A DNA stretch of 64,000 nt from Lamellibrachia columna (GCA_963662155.1 OY759267.1:12523623-12587622), one strand, 5' to 3'; counted from the stretch's first letter, positions 23,470 through 35,360 are shown. The notes: generated by a model not told the origin, from the sequence alone. Numbers and translations: made by a program.

Positions 23470-23870
23470 TGTGCTCACACCTAATTTAGTGCTGTAGAAT
23501 GATATGATCACACTTAGTTCAGTCCTGTAGAATGAAATGATTACACTTAGTTATGTGTTGTAGAATGACATGATCACACTAAGTTTAGTGTTGTAGAATG
23601 ATATAATCACACTTAGTTCAGTCCTGTGTAATGAAATGATCACACTTAGTTCATTCCTGTAGAATGTTATGATCACACTTAGTTATGTGATGTAGAATGA
23701 CACAATCATACTTAGTTTAGTGCTATAGAATGATATTATCACACTTAGTTCAGTCCTGTAGAATGAAATGATCACACTTAGTTCAGTCCTGTAGAATGTT
23801 ATGCTCACACTTAGTTATGTGTTGTAGAATGACATGATCACACTTAGTTTAGTGCTGTAGAATGAGGGGT
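23470..23870 (+). repeat. 30-bp minisatellite, also found at 32480-32645
   Basis: About 13 copies of a unit with AGTCCTGTAGAATGAAATG and ATCACACTTAGTTC. The same unit reappears at 32480-32645, beyond a block of transposons. Confidence 0.9.
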
Positions 23871-24059
23871 TCACACGTTGTTTACATTTCGTGTCAGGAT
23901 GTTACGCCTGGTTTTGATGTTCTGTTGCATATTTATATATCATGTCACTGTGCTATGTTATGTTCAAATTGTATATAGTGAAATATACATAGATCTGTCA
24001 CGTAAAGAATACTTAATAAAACATCGCATTGCAACATGGCATAGTGATGTGAAAAACAC

Positions 24060-24530
24060 GTAACAGAATGTAGCACTGCCTTGTGGTAATGTGACTTGAC
24101 AAATACATATTGAAACGTCTCATTGTTACGTTACATGAAAAATATGTGATTGGATGTCACATTGCAACGTAAAATTGTGACGTCGATGAGATGTCACACT
24201 GATTCATTTTGTGATGTCGCAATGCGACGTGACTAAGATGTCTATGCAAGTTCTCATTGTTACGCCCAAGTGCCTATGGCAGATGTTTGATTCATATGAA
24301 GAACTAGCATCTTCAAAATCTAATCCCATATATTGTGAACTCGTAATCATGTTCTGGTCTGGTGTGGTCTGGACGTCACCTAAATGTGACATTGCAATCA
24401 CGTTCTGGTTTGGTGAGATCATGACGTCACCTAAATGTAACATCGGAATCACATTCTCATTTGGTGGGGTCTGGACGTCACCCAAATGTAACGTCGCAAT
24501 CACGTTCCGATTTGGTGTGGTCGAGAACAG
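24060..24530 (+). repeat. Diverged repeats with ACGTCACC/AAATGTGAC units
   Basis: The right half (24345-24525) is clear: three to four copies of a ~60-bp unit with GGACGTCACCTAAATGTGAC and ATCACGTTCTGGTTTGGTG. The left half has looser copies of short CATTG(C/T)(A/T)ACG motifs. Confidence 0.75.
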
Positions 24531-24559
24531 AATGCAACGCATCTACGGTGGCAGCAATT

Positions 24560-24850
24560 TTCTTCTCCATGTGCTTTTCTCTACTGCTCATTATATGTCA
24601 TTTATTATGTACCTCATCTACCATCCACCTACTTTAAGTAAATCATCTGGAACTGCATCTGACTTCTATGCAGAACTTGAATGCTTATTTATTTGTCATT
24701 ATTGGAGACTTCAAAGTTTGTTTTGATGATGAGACAAAATCAGAGCCTCTTCATAATCTCGTCGAATCCTTCAATTTATTACAACATGTTCATAAAACCA
24801 GACACATCCTAGACCTTGTGGTAAGTCACTTGCCTGGATTACTTTCCTGG
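24560..24850 (+). mobile_element. L2-like LINE, 5' piece (endonuclease)
   Basis: Encodes in pieces IYHPPTLSKSSGTASDFYAE, then (frame change) FVIIGDFKVCFDDETKSE and ILDLVVS, which are the YRPP, GDFN and TLDLV boxes of a LINE endonuclease. The next box (ISDHYCI) is found at 30190, so this is the left part of an element whose remainder lies at 30120-32290. Confidence 0.75.
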
Positions 24851-24879
24851 ATCTTCGGGATCTAATACAGTAATAACTG

Positions 24880-27300
24880 TAACAAGGCTTTTTTAGCCTT
24901 TTTGAACCCTCCTTTATTTGTTGTAATTAATAGATGTAAAAAAATGTGGCATGATTTGTGCATATATAAATAAAAGAATTTGGTTCTTTTAAAATTGGAA
25001 TCTGTCCCTCTTCCAGAGATAGTCAAGTTTTTTGTAATGCAAGGATGTTTATGGCTTCTATGGTCATTCCAGTCCTGAAGATGGTGCAGTCCATATGTTT
25101 AAACTATGTCTGATGAGGCCTATCATCTGATTTGTTTTTTTCACCACAGTGCCAATATGCTGGCAAAATTTCAATGAGCAATCAAAAGTTACTCCTAGGT
25201 GTTGTTCTGTCTCTGGTGTGTTGTCAATGTCTGTCACTCACTGTCTGTGTTTGTCATGGTGTACGTGGAGACATATTTTGGCTTGCCATATATCAAATGT
25301 TTGCATTTTGTTGAGTTGAAGTGTAGCAGCCATTTCTTGGACCATGATGTTAGTGTATTGATGTCTTCTTGTAAAATGTGTTTGTCCATTTCACATCTTA
25401 CATCACTGTAAACTTTGGTGTCATCAGCAAAGATTTTAAGTTTGCTATCAATTCCATCTGGCAGGTCGTTTATGAAGAGTATGAAGAGAATGGGGCCGAG
25501 GACGCTTCCCTGGGGGATACCACTAGTCACTTCTGACCACTCTGATGGACTTCCATTTACTCTTTGTCTTCTTCCCGTTATGAAGACCTCTATCCATCTT
25601 GACACTTCTCCCTGTACACAATATGCAGTTAATTTCTTGATAAGTCATTGGTGTGGCACTGTATCAAAAACTTTTACAAAATCCAGATATATTGCATCAA
25701 TGCATCCACCTGAATCTATAATACTAGTCCATGACTCCATCATTTGCAACAGCTGGGTGACCCATGACTTGCCTAGTCTAAATCCATGTTGGTGAAACAA
25801 ACAGAGGGTAGTCATATGTGGTAAGATATGGTGTCGAATTATACTTTCCATAATCTTGCATGTTAATCTGATTGGCCGGTAGTTACATGCTTGTCTCTTT
25901 GAGTTATTTTTGTGGAAAGCTGTCTTCCATTGAGCTGGGAGCACTCCATCCTTAGAGGTTGTGCTGATTTCAGTTGCTAGCGTCCGCTCAGTCTTTTCTT
26001 GCCTTTATTACTGCACTGGTTGCAATGTTTCTCACCCGTAAGTACTCAACATAGTCCCTGTACTGTCTTGTCTCAGTGTACCTCTTCCAACAATTGTATT
26101 TCTTTTCACTTTCTTTCTTACATCATTGTTCATCCATAAGGGCTCGACTCTCTTTCCCATCATTGTATTTTTTTGGTACATCACTGTACATGTCTGTCAA
26201 CCAGATTTGAGAGTGCACTGGTGAATTCTTGCCATATCTCATCCACAAAATTATTCAGAGTCTCTTCCCAGTTTGTTTCATTTAGTATCTTCTTCATCTC
26301 TGTAAATTGTTGCCTTTTTCAAACTGGTCATTTGTGTTCTCTACAAGTCTTGGGTGGTGTTCAGCCTTTGTGATAATGGTGTTCAAGCAGTGGTGTTCAG
26401 CCTCTGATAATGTGATCGCTTTCCCCAGTGGTGGCTTTTGTTTCAGATTTGTGGCCATGTTTTCATTCATTTTCATTCGTGATGAATAGGTCAAGTAGTG
26501 ATGGTTCTTGGCCTTGTCATGCCTTGTAGGGAAGTTGACATGTTGATGTAAAAAAACAGTCACTCAATGTTTCAAGAAGCTCTGTTCCTATTGTGTTTGG
26601 TACATATGTGCTCCATGTCTCCCAGACTATCGATTTCATGTTGAAATCTCCAGTTATCAGGATATTTGTCATTCCTCGACTATCACAGGCTGTTTTTATC
26701 AACTTGGAAAGTTTATCATTGTGTCACTACTATGCAGGACACCAAGCAGACTCTCTGAACCTATCTTTAGTAAGGTTCTCTTCTGGGACACACAGGCCAG
26801 TTGTTTCTCTGCACTCACCCAGTTAACAATGGCAACAATTGTGCTAAATTGTTTACGCTTTTCCCTGTCCAGATTGGTACACAAGGTTTTACATTAAATG
26901 CTTTTCCTCTTCGCTGAATCATCAGCTGTGTACAAAGGATTTTAGTGTGAGTACTCAGGTATGAGGACATTATCTGAGTACTACTTTGTGGGGCAAAATT
27001 TGCCCTCCGTCTCTCAATGATGTGTTGGCTTGGTCAGTGGAGTCGTCTGTCGGCGGTGAAGGCTGGCACCTCTGTTTGCTCCGTTCATCGTGGCCTTGCC
27101 GATGTCGATGGGGCAGCATCGCCCTCAGACCGCAATGCAGAGAAGCCCTGTGCTATCTGGGTCGAGATTGCCGACATCAGGGAGACATACAGCACCGGAT
27201 CAACACTGGGTGGCAGTACTGGCGAAGGGGCCGCAGGCGCAGACTTGCCCTGCACATGCCCACTGCCTGCCATCTTCGCTTGGGTAGCTTTCGACATGCT
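24880..27300 (-). mobile_element. CR1/jockey-like LINE inserted in the L2 element
   Basis: On the - strand: a possible ORF1 start at 27297 (MSKATQAKMAGSGHVQGKSA, rich in Ala, Pro and Ser); an endonuclease with ILITGDFNMKS (near 26660) and a PPLGKA-type segment (26440); the linker YNCWKRYTETRQYRDYVEYL (near 26070); and the reverse transcriptase (NYRPIRLTC, DAIYLDFVKVFDTVPHQ, SGIPQGSVLGPILFILFIND, IFADDTKVY near 25430). The C-terminal tail runs to about 24880. The catalytic FADD is intact, but frameshifts and a deletion between ORF1 and ORF2 show a dead copy. Confidence 0.82.
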
Positions 27301-27339
27301 GTAACATGAACAACAAGCATCAACTATTGCTGCAGACTG

Positions 27340-27680
27340 ACCAGCTTACACCACTGGCCAGACCAGGTCCACCTCACCACCTATAACCACCATTAACCAA
27401 AAAATGGCCACTCATTTAACTCAAGTGCAAGGCAGTATGACTCGAGAGGGGTAAATGGAATTACACATAGGCAGTGAGGGGCCTGGCATAGTGTCCCCAC
27501 ACTGGGGACACACACTCCGCAATAGAAAAACACCCACTTACAGCTTACACTGATGGCTGGACCAGTTCCACCTCGCCATGTATAACCACCATTAACCAAC
27601 AAATGGCTGCACATTTAACTCGAGCGCAAAACCCCCTCAGTATGACTTGAGAAGGGTAAAAGGAAGTACACATAGGCAGC
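27340..27680 (-). repeat. Two ~200-bp repeat monomers upstream of the LINE ORF1
   Basis: 27345-27470 and 27548-27680 share TATAACCACCATTAACCAA, GGCCACTCATTTAACTC-like, GTATGACT(C/T)GAGA and TACACATAGGCAG in the same order. They lie directly 5' of the predicted ORF1 start (27297, - strand), the place where some LINEs carry tandem promoter monomers. Confidence 0.6.
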
Positions 27681-27689
27681 CCATATCCC

Positions 27690-28498
27690 TCCGGTCTAAT
27701 TAATTAACAACTGCAGATTTTACATGTTCTATATGTAAAATACCTGCCTAGAATGGCTGCTCGACACTCGCTTGAAAGGCCACTGAAGACAGGTGAGACT
27801 ACAAAAACATAGTGCCAGGTGAGACTACAAAAACATAGTGCCTCCCCCCTTCTCCCCTAGGGACATCATTGGCAATAAAACTACTCTGCACTGGAGATAA
27901 CAACCCTGCTGTCATAACAAACATGGCTGGAAGTAGCCTAGGCTAGCCAGACCCAGCATCCTAGGACAAATTTCCAGTCAAATCCAACAATCAATCAAGA
28001 CACCCCAGGCCAGGCTTAAACAAACGCCCAAGGCCAGGTATGCCCCCATTATTTAAATACACCCCAGGGATAACTCTTGGCATTCAGGAATGGACCTACT
28101 CCTTTTGTTTATAACTTTTGCAGTGCTATGCCAGTAAATAGCCCAGGTGTCGTGACCTAATTGCCACTTGCATCCAGCCACAGCGCCTATGTCAACAATT
28201 AACTGCAGTATCGCGCACATATTAAAAATAACATTTTGCAATTCACTCATCGGTGAATGCTGATTTAACATAAATCTGAAAACCAGGAACAATTACAAGG
28301 TAACAAACCCGTCTGGGTGTTTGAATGCGTACAACAGTTTTACAGGCAAATTAAAGATGCAGTACAAAATGCGCATCATTGACACTGTATGGTGTTCAGC
28401 GATTTCATCAGGAAGTGAAACGTGGCAAACGTACACACTGAACTATCTGCCTTCTCAGTGAGAAATAATAATGCTTCAGGCCGTTGCCATTTAAGAAG
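27690..28498. other. Intron 7 sequence without recognised features
   Basis: Moderately GC-rich for this window, with a short tandem duplication of GTGAGACTACAAAAACATAG at 27801 and 27821. No coding evidence. Confidence 0.6.
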
Positions 28499-28593
28499 TG
28501 CCCCGGGTGAGGAACCCACAACCTCCGCATATCTCAGTCTGCCACTGGTACTGTTTATAAGTACGGCGCGCTAACCGGTTGTGCCACCGGGGC
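28499..28593 (-). tRNA. tRNA-Ile(TAT)-like gene with intron, probable pseudogene
   Basis: On the - strand the sequence starts GCCCCGGTGGCACAACCGG and ends CCGGGGCA, giving a perfect 7-bp acceptor stem. The D arm has GGTTAGCGC, the A-box region of tRNA-Ile(TAT). The anticodon stem CCGTA/TGCGG pairs fully around a loop with anticodon TAT, and is split by an intron after the position following the anticodon, as in animal tRNA-Ile(TAT). The T arm reads GTGGGTTCCTCAC: its stem pairs, but the loop has only about 3 nt where 7 are expected, a 4-nt deletion. There is also one A-C mismatch in the D stem. Probably inactive. Confidence 0.75.
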
Positions 28594-28609
28594 AATGAAT
28601 GCTATCTCA

Positions 28610-29081
28610 CAAACAATGGACAACATTCACTAACTGTTTATGCCTCCACAATTCCACGGAGGAGTGAGTTTAACATAGGGAAGATAACGTCTTGTTAAAA
28701 CTTATTCTGTTCTACCTCGCCTGAAAACGGCAAAAGATTATTTTATGCACTGCTAATTCCAGCTTGCAAATGCATGCAAAGTTAAACAATTTCTTGACCA
28801 GAGCTTCAATGTTGGCACAAGAAGAGTATATCGTTGGTATCTATATCAAAGATTAAAATTTTGGGAGAGGACTGAGCAACTTTAGCTCTTATCTTCTGCA
28901 AAAACAGATTTGGGATTTTCGACCTGCCGACTCTCCAAAGTGTGCACGTGGTGTGGTCATGTTCGAATTAAAAAAAATTTCACTCCGTATCTTCTTGCTA
29001 AATGGTGAACAAATGAATAACCTAACAGCATAACACGTTGTGCCATTACACTCACCTTTTCACAAGCATCTTGGCAACATA
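28610..29081. other. Intron 7 sequence without recognised features
   Basis: No coding, repeat or transposon evidence that I can support. Confidence 0.55.
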
Positions 29082-30013
29082 GGGGAAGGCAGTGTTAGTT
29101 GAGCCAGTGGGCTAGTTGAGCCACCCATGTTTCCCAGGAAACTACAGCCACAACAGTTACATGGTACCACCCAGTGATTGAACATGTTATTTGAACACGC
29201 TTGACGTACAATAAGTGCCATTTGTCACTACAGTCTGAAAATGTGAATTAAAAGTATGTTTCTTTTTTTTTTGAAACTTTTGGTGATTGTGATAAATGTC
29301 TGCTGGTGTGTAAACTATCAACGCATGTGACCAGACTTTATTTTTGTGAACTTACAAATAACTTTAACTGTGCACAAGGAAGAAGATTATTTACATCGCT
29401 GCACGCAGTAATAAGAAGTTAATTAAAAAAGTAATTGTCAAAATAGGGCTAGTTGAGCCACCCAAGGCCCAAGGGACGATTAGTTGAGCAGTGGCTAAAT
29501 AATGAAGATGAGTGTTCTTTAACCCAAAATACAGCAAGGAATTCATTTTTCTGAACAAATTGGGACATCAGATAGCTACAAGACAATTAGCAGTTAGTTA
29601 CACTGGTTGCGATTGGCTTATAAGTCTATGTTAATTAAATGTGCAGACTCATTAATTAAGCATGTAGACTTGTCAGAGATGTGTTGTGCCCATTGGGTAG
29701 ATGTGTTGGTTAAGTTGTTATGAAATTTTAGTACAAGGCTACGTAAGTTATACAAATAAAGCATTTACCCAATTTACGCTACAGTGTGGCTCAACTTACC
29801 GCACACCAAGTGTTAGTTGAGCCAGCTTACCAAACCTATTTAAATCAAATACATATAATTATCTATGCATACTATGTATATTATCTTTGTAAAAAAATTT
29901 CTACTAATAATCATAGTTTATGCGTGTAAAAACAATTTTGACATAGGGATATGATTGTGTCCTAGATATCAAAAAGAATTAAAAAAAAGTACTCAACTAA
30001 CACTGCCTTCCCC
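29082..30013. mobile_element. TA-flanked non-autonomous DNA transposon
   Basis: A perfect terminal inverted repeat of 22 bp begins GGGGAAGGCAGTGTTAGTT at 29082 and ends with its complement at 30013, flanked by TA on both sides (29080-29081, 30014-30015). A TA target duplication is typical of the Tc1/mariner group. The motif TTAGTTGAGCCA, or TAGTTGAGCCACCCA, recurs inside at both ends (29098, 29110, 29450, 29814). The 932-bp interior encodes nothing recognisable. Confidence 0.88.
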
Positions 30014-30119
30014 TATGTAAAGATGTTAGGAGAATTCGTCTCAGCAATCAATTTCAAATTTGAGCACAATTGCTGTCGTTATTAACTGGGTGAGCGCAGA
30101 GAAACAACTGGCCAGTACA

Positions 30120-32290
30120 TATGTAGTACCAAAAATATAAAGATTTATCAAGCCTTTCACAGCGCAGATAACTTGGTATCTTCTGTTATCGTTTATCCGG
30201 ACTCGATATCTGACCACTACTGCATCACACTGACACAGAACGCATTGAAACCACCAGTCGATACATCAGTGATTGCAAAACCCAACTTCCGCAACATGGA
30301 TACTACAGTGTTCTACATTAAGTCTGCTTGTACAGCAAGCAGAGGAATTAGCCTCAGCCTACAATGCCTGTCTCCCTGACTGATTAGATAAGCAAGTTCC
30401 TTGGCATGATGTACGCGTCAACAACAACAACTTGTCGCATCTGTGGTGCGACGCTGAGATCAATGGTGTGAGAGAAAATAAACGATGGGAAAATCTGTGG
30501 TGAAGAATGAAACTTGAAATACACCAACAATTTTACGTCACCGCCCACGATGACTGCACTACAAAGATATCTGCGTCACCGCCCATGATGACTGCACTAC
30601 AAAGATATCTGCTAAGTAAACCGAATACTATCGCAGACAATTACAGAACGCTAATAACAGAAACATGTTTCGCATTCTGAGATCACTCGATGTTTATCAA
30701 AAACATATATATACTACTCAACGAAGGATGGGTGTGATACATTCTCACATTTCTTCCACGATAAGACTGAGAAACTACTGACTACCATACACTGCCACAC
30801 CACTGTTGATCCATCTGCGGATGAGAAAACCTGTTTTACTGACTCCATCCAAGTATTCGATTCCACTACAAATGCAGAAATCACAACTATTTTTGGCACT
30901 ACCGATAAGACATGCATGCTCAATCCTCTGCCTACTAAGCAACTGAAGGACAACATGGAAAGTATCGCGCATATCATCATATCTACTACAAACGCGATAA
31001 TGCAGTCATGCCTGTGTTGCTTAAGCACACAGCTGTCTGACCACTATTAAAGAAAACCATCACTTGACGACATACTCAACAACTACTGTCCAGTAAACAA
31101 CCTATGCCAACTGGCCAAGGTCGTTGAGAAAGTAATTGTGTGAAGGATCATCGCTCATATTTCGAATCAGTGAAGGAGGACTTTCCAATCAGAATACAGG
31201 AAAAACCATTCGACAGAAACTGCATTATTTAATATTATGTGTAATGAATGCCATGAAAGCCGCAATGGACAATAGACAAGGTACATGGCACTTGTTCTCA
31301 TTGACTTTAGTGCAACTTTCGACTCAATCAACCAGAACATAATGATCCAGCAGCTATGCTTGCATTACTGCACTTGACTAATTGCAATCTTATCTGCAGG
31401 GGCAAGTGGTCTTTCGTGATGCATCATCGAGTACAACTTCTCTGCCTTTGGGTGTCCAGCAGGGTTTGTTTCATGAACCATTGCTATTCTCGCTCTGTGT
31501 CAAGCCCATCAGAGATATAATCAGAGTGCATGCACTTTGTTTTCATCATTATGCATATGATCTGTAGTTGTACTGCCATTTCGATCTTACTGCGACAGCT
31601 TTTGCTGCTACTCTGCGACGTACGGAGGACAGTTGATAACATCAAATTGCCTTTGCATGAATGACAATAAAACGGAATATCTCCAAGTCTGCGGCTGCTC
31701 TCATTGACAGCGGTTTAATATGCATAGGTGATTTTGCAATTACTGCTTTACAATCTGTTCGTAATCTTGGTGTCATCATAGATAGACACCTCGATTTTAA
31801 GAAACAAGTGTCAAACATGTGTACGCATTCCACCTCTGCCATATTAACAAGATAAGCTGTTTTCTGCCAACAACAACAAAGGAACGTGTAGTCAATGCCA
31901 TTAGCACATCACAGCTTGATTACTACAATTCACTTCTATATGGCACGTCTGTTAATGGCATCACGCAACTTCAGAGAATGCACAATTCTGCTGCTAGGGT
32001 GATATTACGATGCCCAAGGAGCAATAGTGCCATGCTTCTCTTAGGCGCTCTTCACTGGCTACCTGTTGCACGCAGGATCAACTTTAAGCTTTTTGTTTTC
32101 ACATATAAAGCTGTGCATGGTGACATGCCGATATACATGTGATCTTTTCTGTCCATTCAAACCAGCGAGAGCCCTACGCTTTGCCAGCAATGACACGTCG
32201 ACTGTTAAATCATCGGACACTCTACATTCACGTCACGCCTGAAGACTTATTTTTATCGAATCTCGTTTTAGTTTAACATGGTAGTTCCTG
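30120..32290 (+). mobile_element. L2-like LINE, 3' piece (endonuclease end and reverse transcriptase)
   Basis: Continues the element from 24560: NLVSSVIVYPDSISDHYCI (30180), then a linker, then the reverse transcriptase in pieces. These are YCPVNNLCQLAKVVEKVIV (31090), EYRKNHSTETALF (31195), VLIDFSATFDSIN (31295), GCPAG in place of GVPQG, and HHYAYDL in place of YADD (31550). The L2-type C-terminus is SQLDYYNSLLYGTSVNG (31905) and LGALHWLPVARRINFKLFVF (32050). The altered catalytic box and many stops mark it as dead. The 3' tail is AT-rich, to about 32470. Confidence 0.82.
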
Positions 32291-32479
32291 TATTAATTAA
32301 TTAATTTATATTATTATTTATTAACCTATTTATCCATTTTCTTATTTATCTCAGAACTACATATACACTATTTTAGTTATATATATAATTTTTTTTTTAT
32401 ATTTTGAATATTGATCCATCCTTGTTTTTTTCTCACTTTTTAGTGCAGTGTTGCTAAGCTTATGTTTTGGGCCACTTTT

Positions 32480-32645
32480 CAGTGCTATAGAATGATATGA
32501 CCACTCTTAATCCAGTGTTGAAGAATGATATGACACACATAGTTCAGTACTGTAGAATGATATGATCACACTTAGTTCAACATTGTAGAATTACATGATC
32601 ACACTTGGTTCAGTGTTATAAAAATGACATGATTACACTTGTCCG
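32480..32645 (+). repeat. Second block of the 30-bp minisatellite from 23470-23870
   Basis: About five copies of the AGTGTTGTAGAATGATATGA/TCACACTTAGTTC unit. It ends exactly where the pogo element begins (32648). Confidence 0.88.
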
Positions 32646-32647
32646 TA

Positions 32648-34535
32648 TTTGTAGCCGCACCCCTAATTAAAGCCGCACCCCGACTTTTGACATAAACCCC
32701 GATTTTCCTCCACACCGTTTGTTGCAGGCAAAAACCTTATTTAAAGCCGCACCCGGACTTTGAGCCAAGACCTTTTTAAACGCGTCGTGTGACGAATTTC
32801 CGTAGTGCACACAATTAGGAACAATTTAAATGGGTTCTACAAAAAAGTTATAACTGCTAATAATTATCATAAATGAATGAATGAGGTATAATTTTATTGT
32901 TAAAAGAGTCTAATGTAATGCAATGATAATAAATACACCACATTATATAATCATGGGAATATTACTATGTGAATTTAGTCAAAATGGAACACAAAAGTTG
33001 AACAAATATCACCGTGCTACCAGACAATAACTGGGTGGCTGAATGTCCATACACCCTGTTGGAGAAATATAGCCATACATGTTGGCTATACAATAAAGCC
33101 AAAATTAGTCAAATATGTTGAGAAGTTTTGTTTGTATGTTTTTATGTAGAACCATGTATAACGTTGCATGTATTGCAGCAGATTAAAAAGACTACCCGGG
33201 TCTGTCAGTTGTTGTGCCAGCTGTTTCAACTTCAAAGGTGTTTGAGTGACAGCCGGTAACTATGTAATAACTGGACGTCTCGATCAGCTGGCTGCAGCTC
33301 GTGAGAACGGATATTATGGTTTTACCTATGGTTTTACCTACCTTCTTGGAAAGTTCCTGTTGTTGTTGTGTCATCGTTGGCCTACTGCCCTGGTATTCAC
33401 AAGCATTTGATCAATTGTTAGCGCATTCAATTCAACAAGCCTGGACATTGTTTATTTACTCTCATGTTGTTTCTGGGGTTGTGCACTGCTGACTTCGCAC
33501 AACTTTTGAGGGGATTATAAAACAGTCTGTTGTTAATGCAATTGTCTCCAACAAAGGAATGGGGATGCATGTTGATTACACAATCGGCAAGGCGTGACCG
33601 TTCTTCTCAGAACTACTGATTGACAGGTTGGTCTAGTTCGCAGACTGTTTACTGGCGAGCGTTAACGGGACCACTTGCATAGAATACCAGGGGCATGGGA
33701 TTATAACACCATATCTTGTACCAGAGTAAATGTAATTAACTCCAACAAGGCACTGGTAGTGGTGTTGCTTTGACAATCGGATGAAGCCAGCAAGCTTGGA
33801 ACTCCTCATAAAAGTAATGCAGCTTAAAACATAAAAACGACATCGATGTTGCTGTCATCCCCGGCGGTCTGACGCCGCTAGTACAGCCGTGTGACGTTAG
33901 CAGCAATCGCCCATTTAAGTAGCAGATGCGACACTTGTGGGAGCACTGGATGATTCACGGAGCTCCCGCTGGCCGCCGTCGTGCGCCGGCCAAGGAGATT
34001 CTTGTAAATGGCTCGTGAAGGCGTGCGGTGTGATTCCATCTGCCATGATTGAATACAGCTACAAGAAGTGCGGCGTCTCCAACAATGGAACGGACGACTT
34101 CATGTTCGAAGATGTTTGCTGGTGCGTCTGGCCACGGTCAAGGATGCCGACGACTCGTAATTAGACACGGATACGTGGGATGACGCCGCCATGCCGGCAC
34201 CAGCAGCATTCTTCGACAGCGATGACGAAAGTGATTTTGAAGTATTTTAACTATGACATGATTTGACATGTTTGATCATAGTTTTTGAACACTATGGACA
34301 TAGGTTTTTGTTTTATGTAATTATTTGTTATACACCAGTGGCAATTGTAATACAGTGTTTTATTGATGCATCCAACTTCGTTTTTTTCATTGATTATAAA
34401 CCGTTATTTATCGCACTAATAACCGTTACTACTGACAACCCAATGAGCCAACTTTTGCTAAAGCCGCACCCCAACTTTGCCGTCATCATCATCAATTCGG
34501 CAACACACTACTGTAATTGAAGCCGCGGCTACAAA
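32648..34535 (+). mobile_element. Pogo/Tigger DNA transposon with decayed transposase
   Basis: The termini TTTGTAGCCGC and GCGGCTACAAA are inverted and flanked by TA (32646-32647, 34536-34537), as for pogo elements. Subterminal repeats of TAAAGCCGCACCCC lie at the left (32668, 32742) and right (34460). On the + strand, near 33843, the interior encodes IDVAVIPGGLTPLVQPCDVS followed by NRPFK, the LQP-type block of Tigger/pogo DDE transposases, then MRHLWEHWMIHGAP. After frame changes come VIPSAMIEYSYKKCGVSN and a C-terminus DSDDESDFEVF (stop near 34250). The N-terminal DNA-binding part is not recognisable. Confidence 0.88.
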
Positions 34536-34950
34536 TACAGTTTTCCTCGTCATCTTGGTGGATAAGATTTCAAATCTGTTTCTAAGTTTGATAGTACATT
34601 GTTCTTGTATTTTTTGTGTTTTAGAGTTGATTCTCTTTGTCTGTTTTTTTTTCACATTATGTTCTTTATCTGGGCAGTGCATAGTTGATGGTCCCTTCAT
34701 GTGTCAGTTTACTTTTGGAATGTGCGTATTTGTTTGTAAGGAAGGAAGGAATGATACGGTAATCATGTTATTTAGTGTATTTCTTTGTGTGGAAATATTC
34801 ACACTGACCAAGCCTGACATCTGGCAAAGTTCAATGAGTCTCTCCATTTTGATTAATGATGGTTATCCAATTGGTTCCTTGAATTCTCTCAATGAAATAT
34901 GTGTAATTTTTTGTATAATCTGGCCTATTAAATTTCCCCAGAAATGAGGC

Positions 34951-34975
34951 ATATATATATATATATATATATATA
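34951..34975. repeat. Short (TA)n tract before exon H
   Basis: About 24 bp of TA, 24 bp upstream of the exon acceptor. Confidence 0.9.
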
Positions 34976-34998
34976 ATGATTATGGGTATATGTAACAG

Positions 34999-35045
34999 GT
35001 ATACAAGCAGAAGTTATCAGAGAACCTGGACAAAGCACTCCAAAG
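34999..35045 (+). CDS. CEP89: CEP89-like gene, exon H
   Basis: A 47-bp exon between ATGTAACAG and GTAAGC, entering in phase 0 and ending in phase 2. It encodes VYKQKLSENLDKALQ plus the first two bases of an Arg codon. Vertebrate CEP89 has GYKKQAALKLGDISHRL at the same place. Confidence 0.87.
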
Positions 35046-35237
35046 GTAAGCCCAATACAATATTTTTTTATAGACCTCCATATATTATTCGCCCCATAAT
35101 TCACATCATTTATATCATGGAAAAGTCATAAAACATTTCAAGAATTCTTCTATTGTTCTCTTGATGTCCATCTTGACTTAAATAATCACAAACAATGACA
35201 GTTTGTTGCATTGACATGTTTGTGACGTGTGATGCAG

Positions 35238-35360
35238 GATCAAAGAACAGGATGAGGAGTTGAACCGACGGAAGCAGGAATATGAACGTCAACTCAAACA
35301 TCTTCGTCTGCTCACTAGAGAGAAGGACGAGATGTTGGAATTGTTATCAGGGGAGAAAAA
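35238..35360 (+). CDS. CEP89: CEP89-like gene, exon I
   Basis: Separated from exon H by only 192 bp. It lies between GATGCAG and GTAAGC; the first base completes Arg (AG|G) and it ends in phase 2. It encodes IKEQDEELNRRKQEYERQLK, then HLRLLTREKDEMLELLSGEK. The family counterpart has LLEQQEDF, a Gln/Arg-rich stretch, then RHLHQVLKDKQEVLDQ. Confidence 0.9.
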
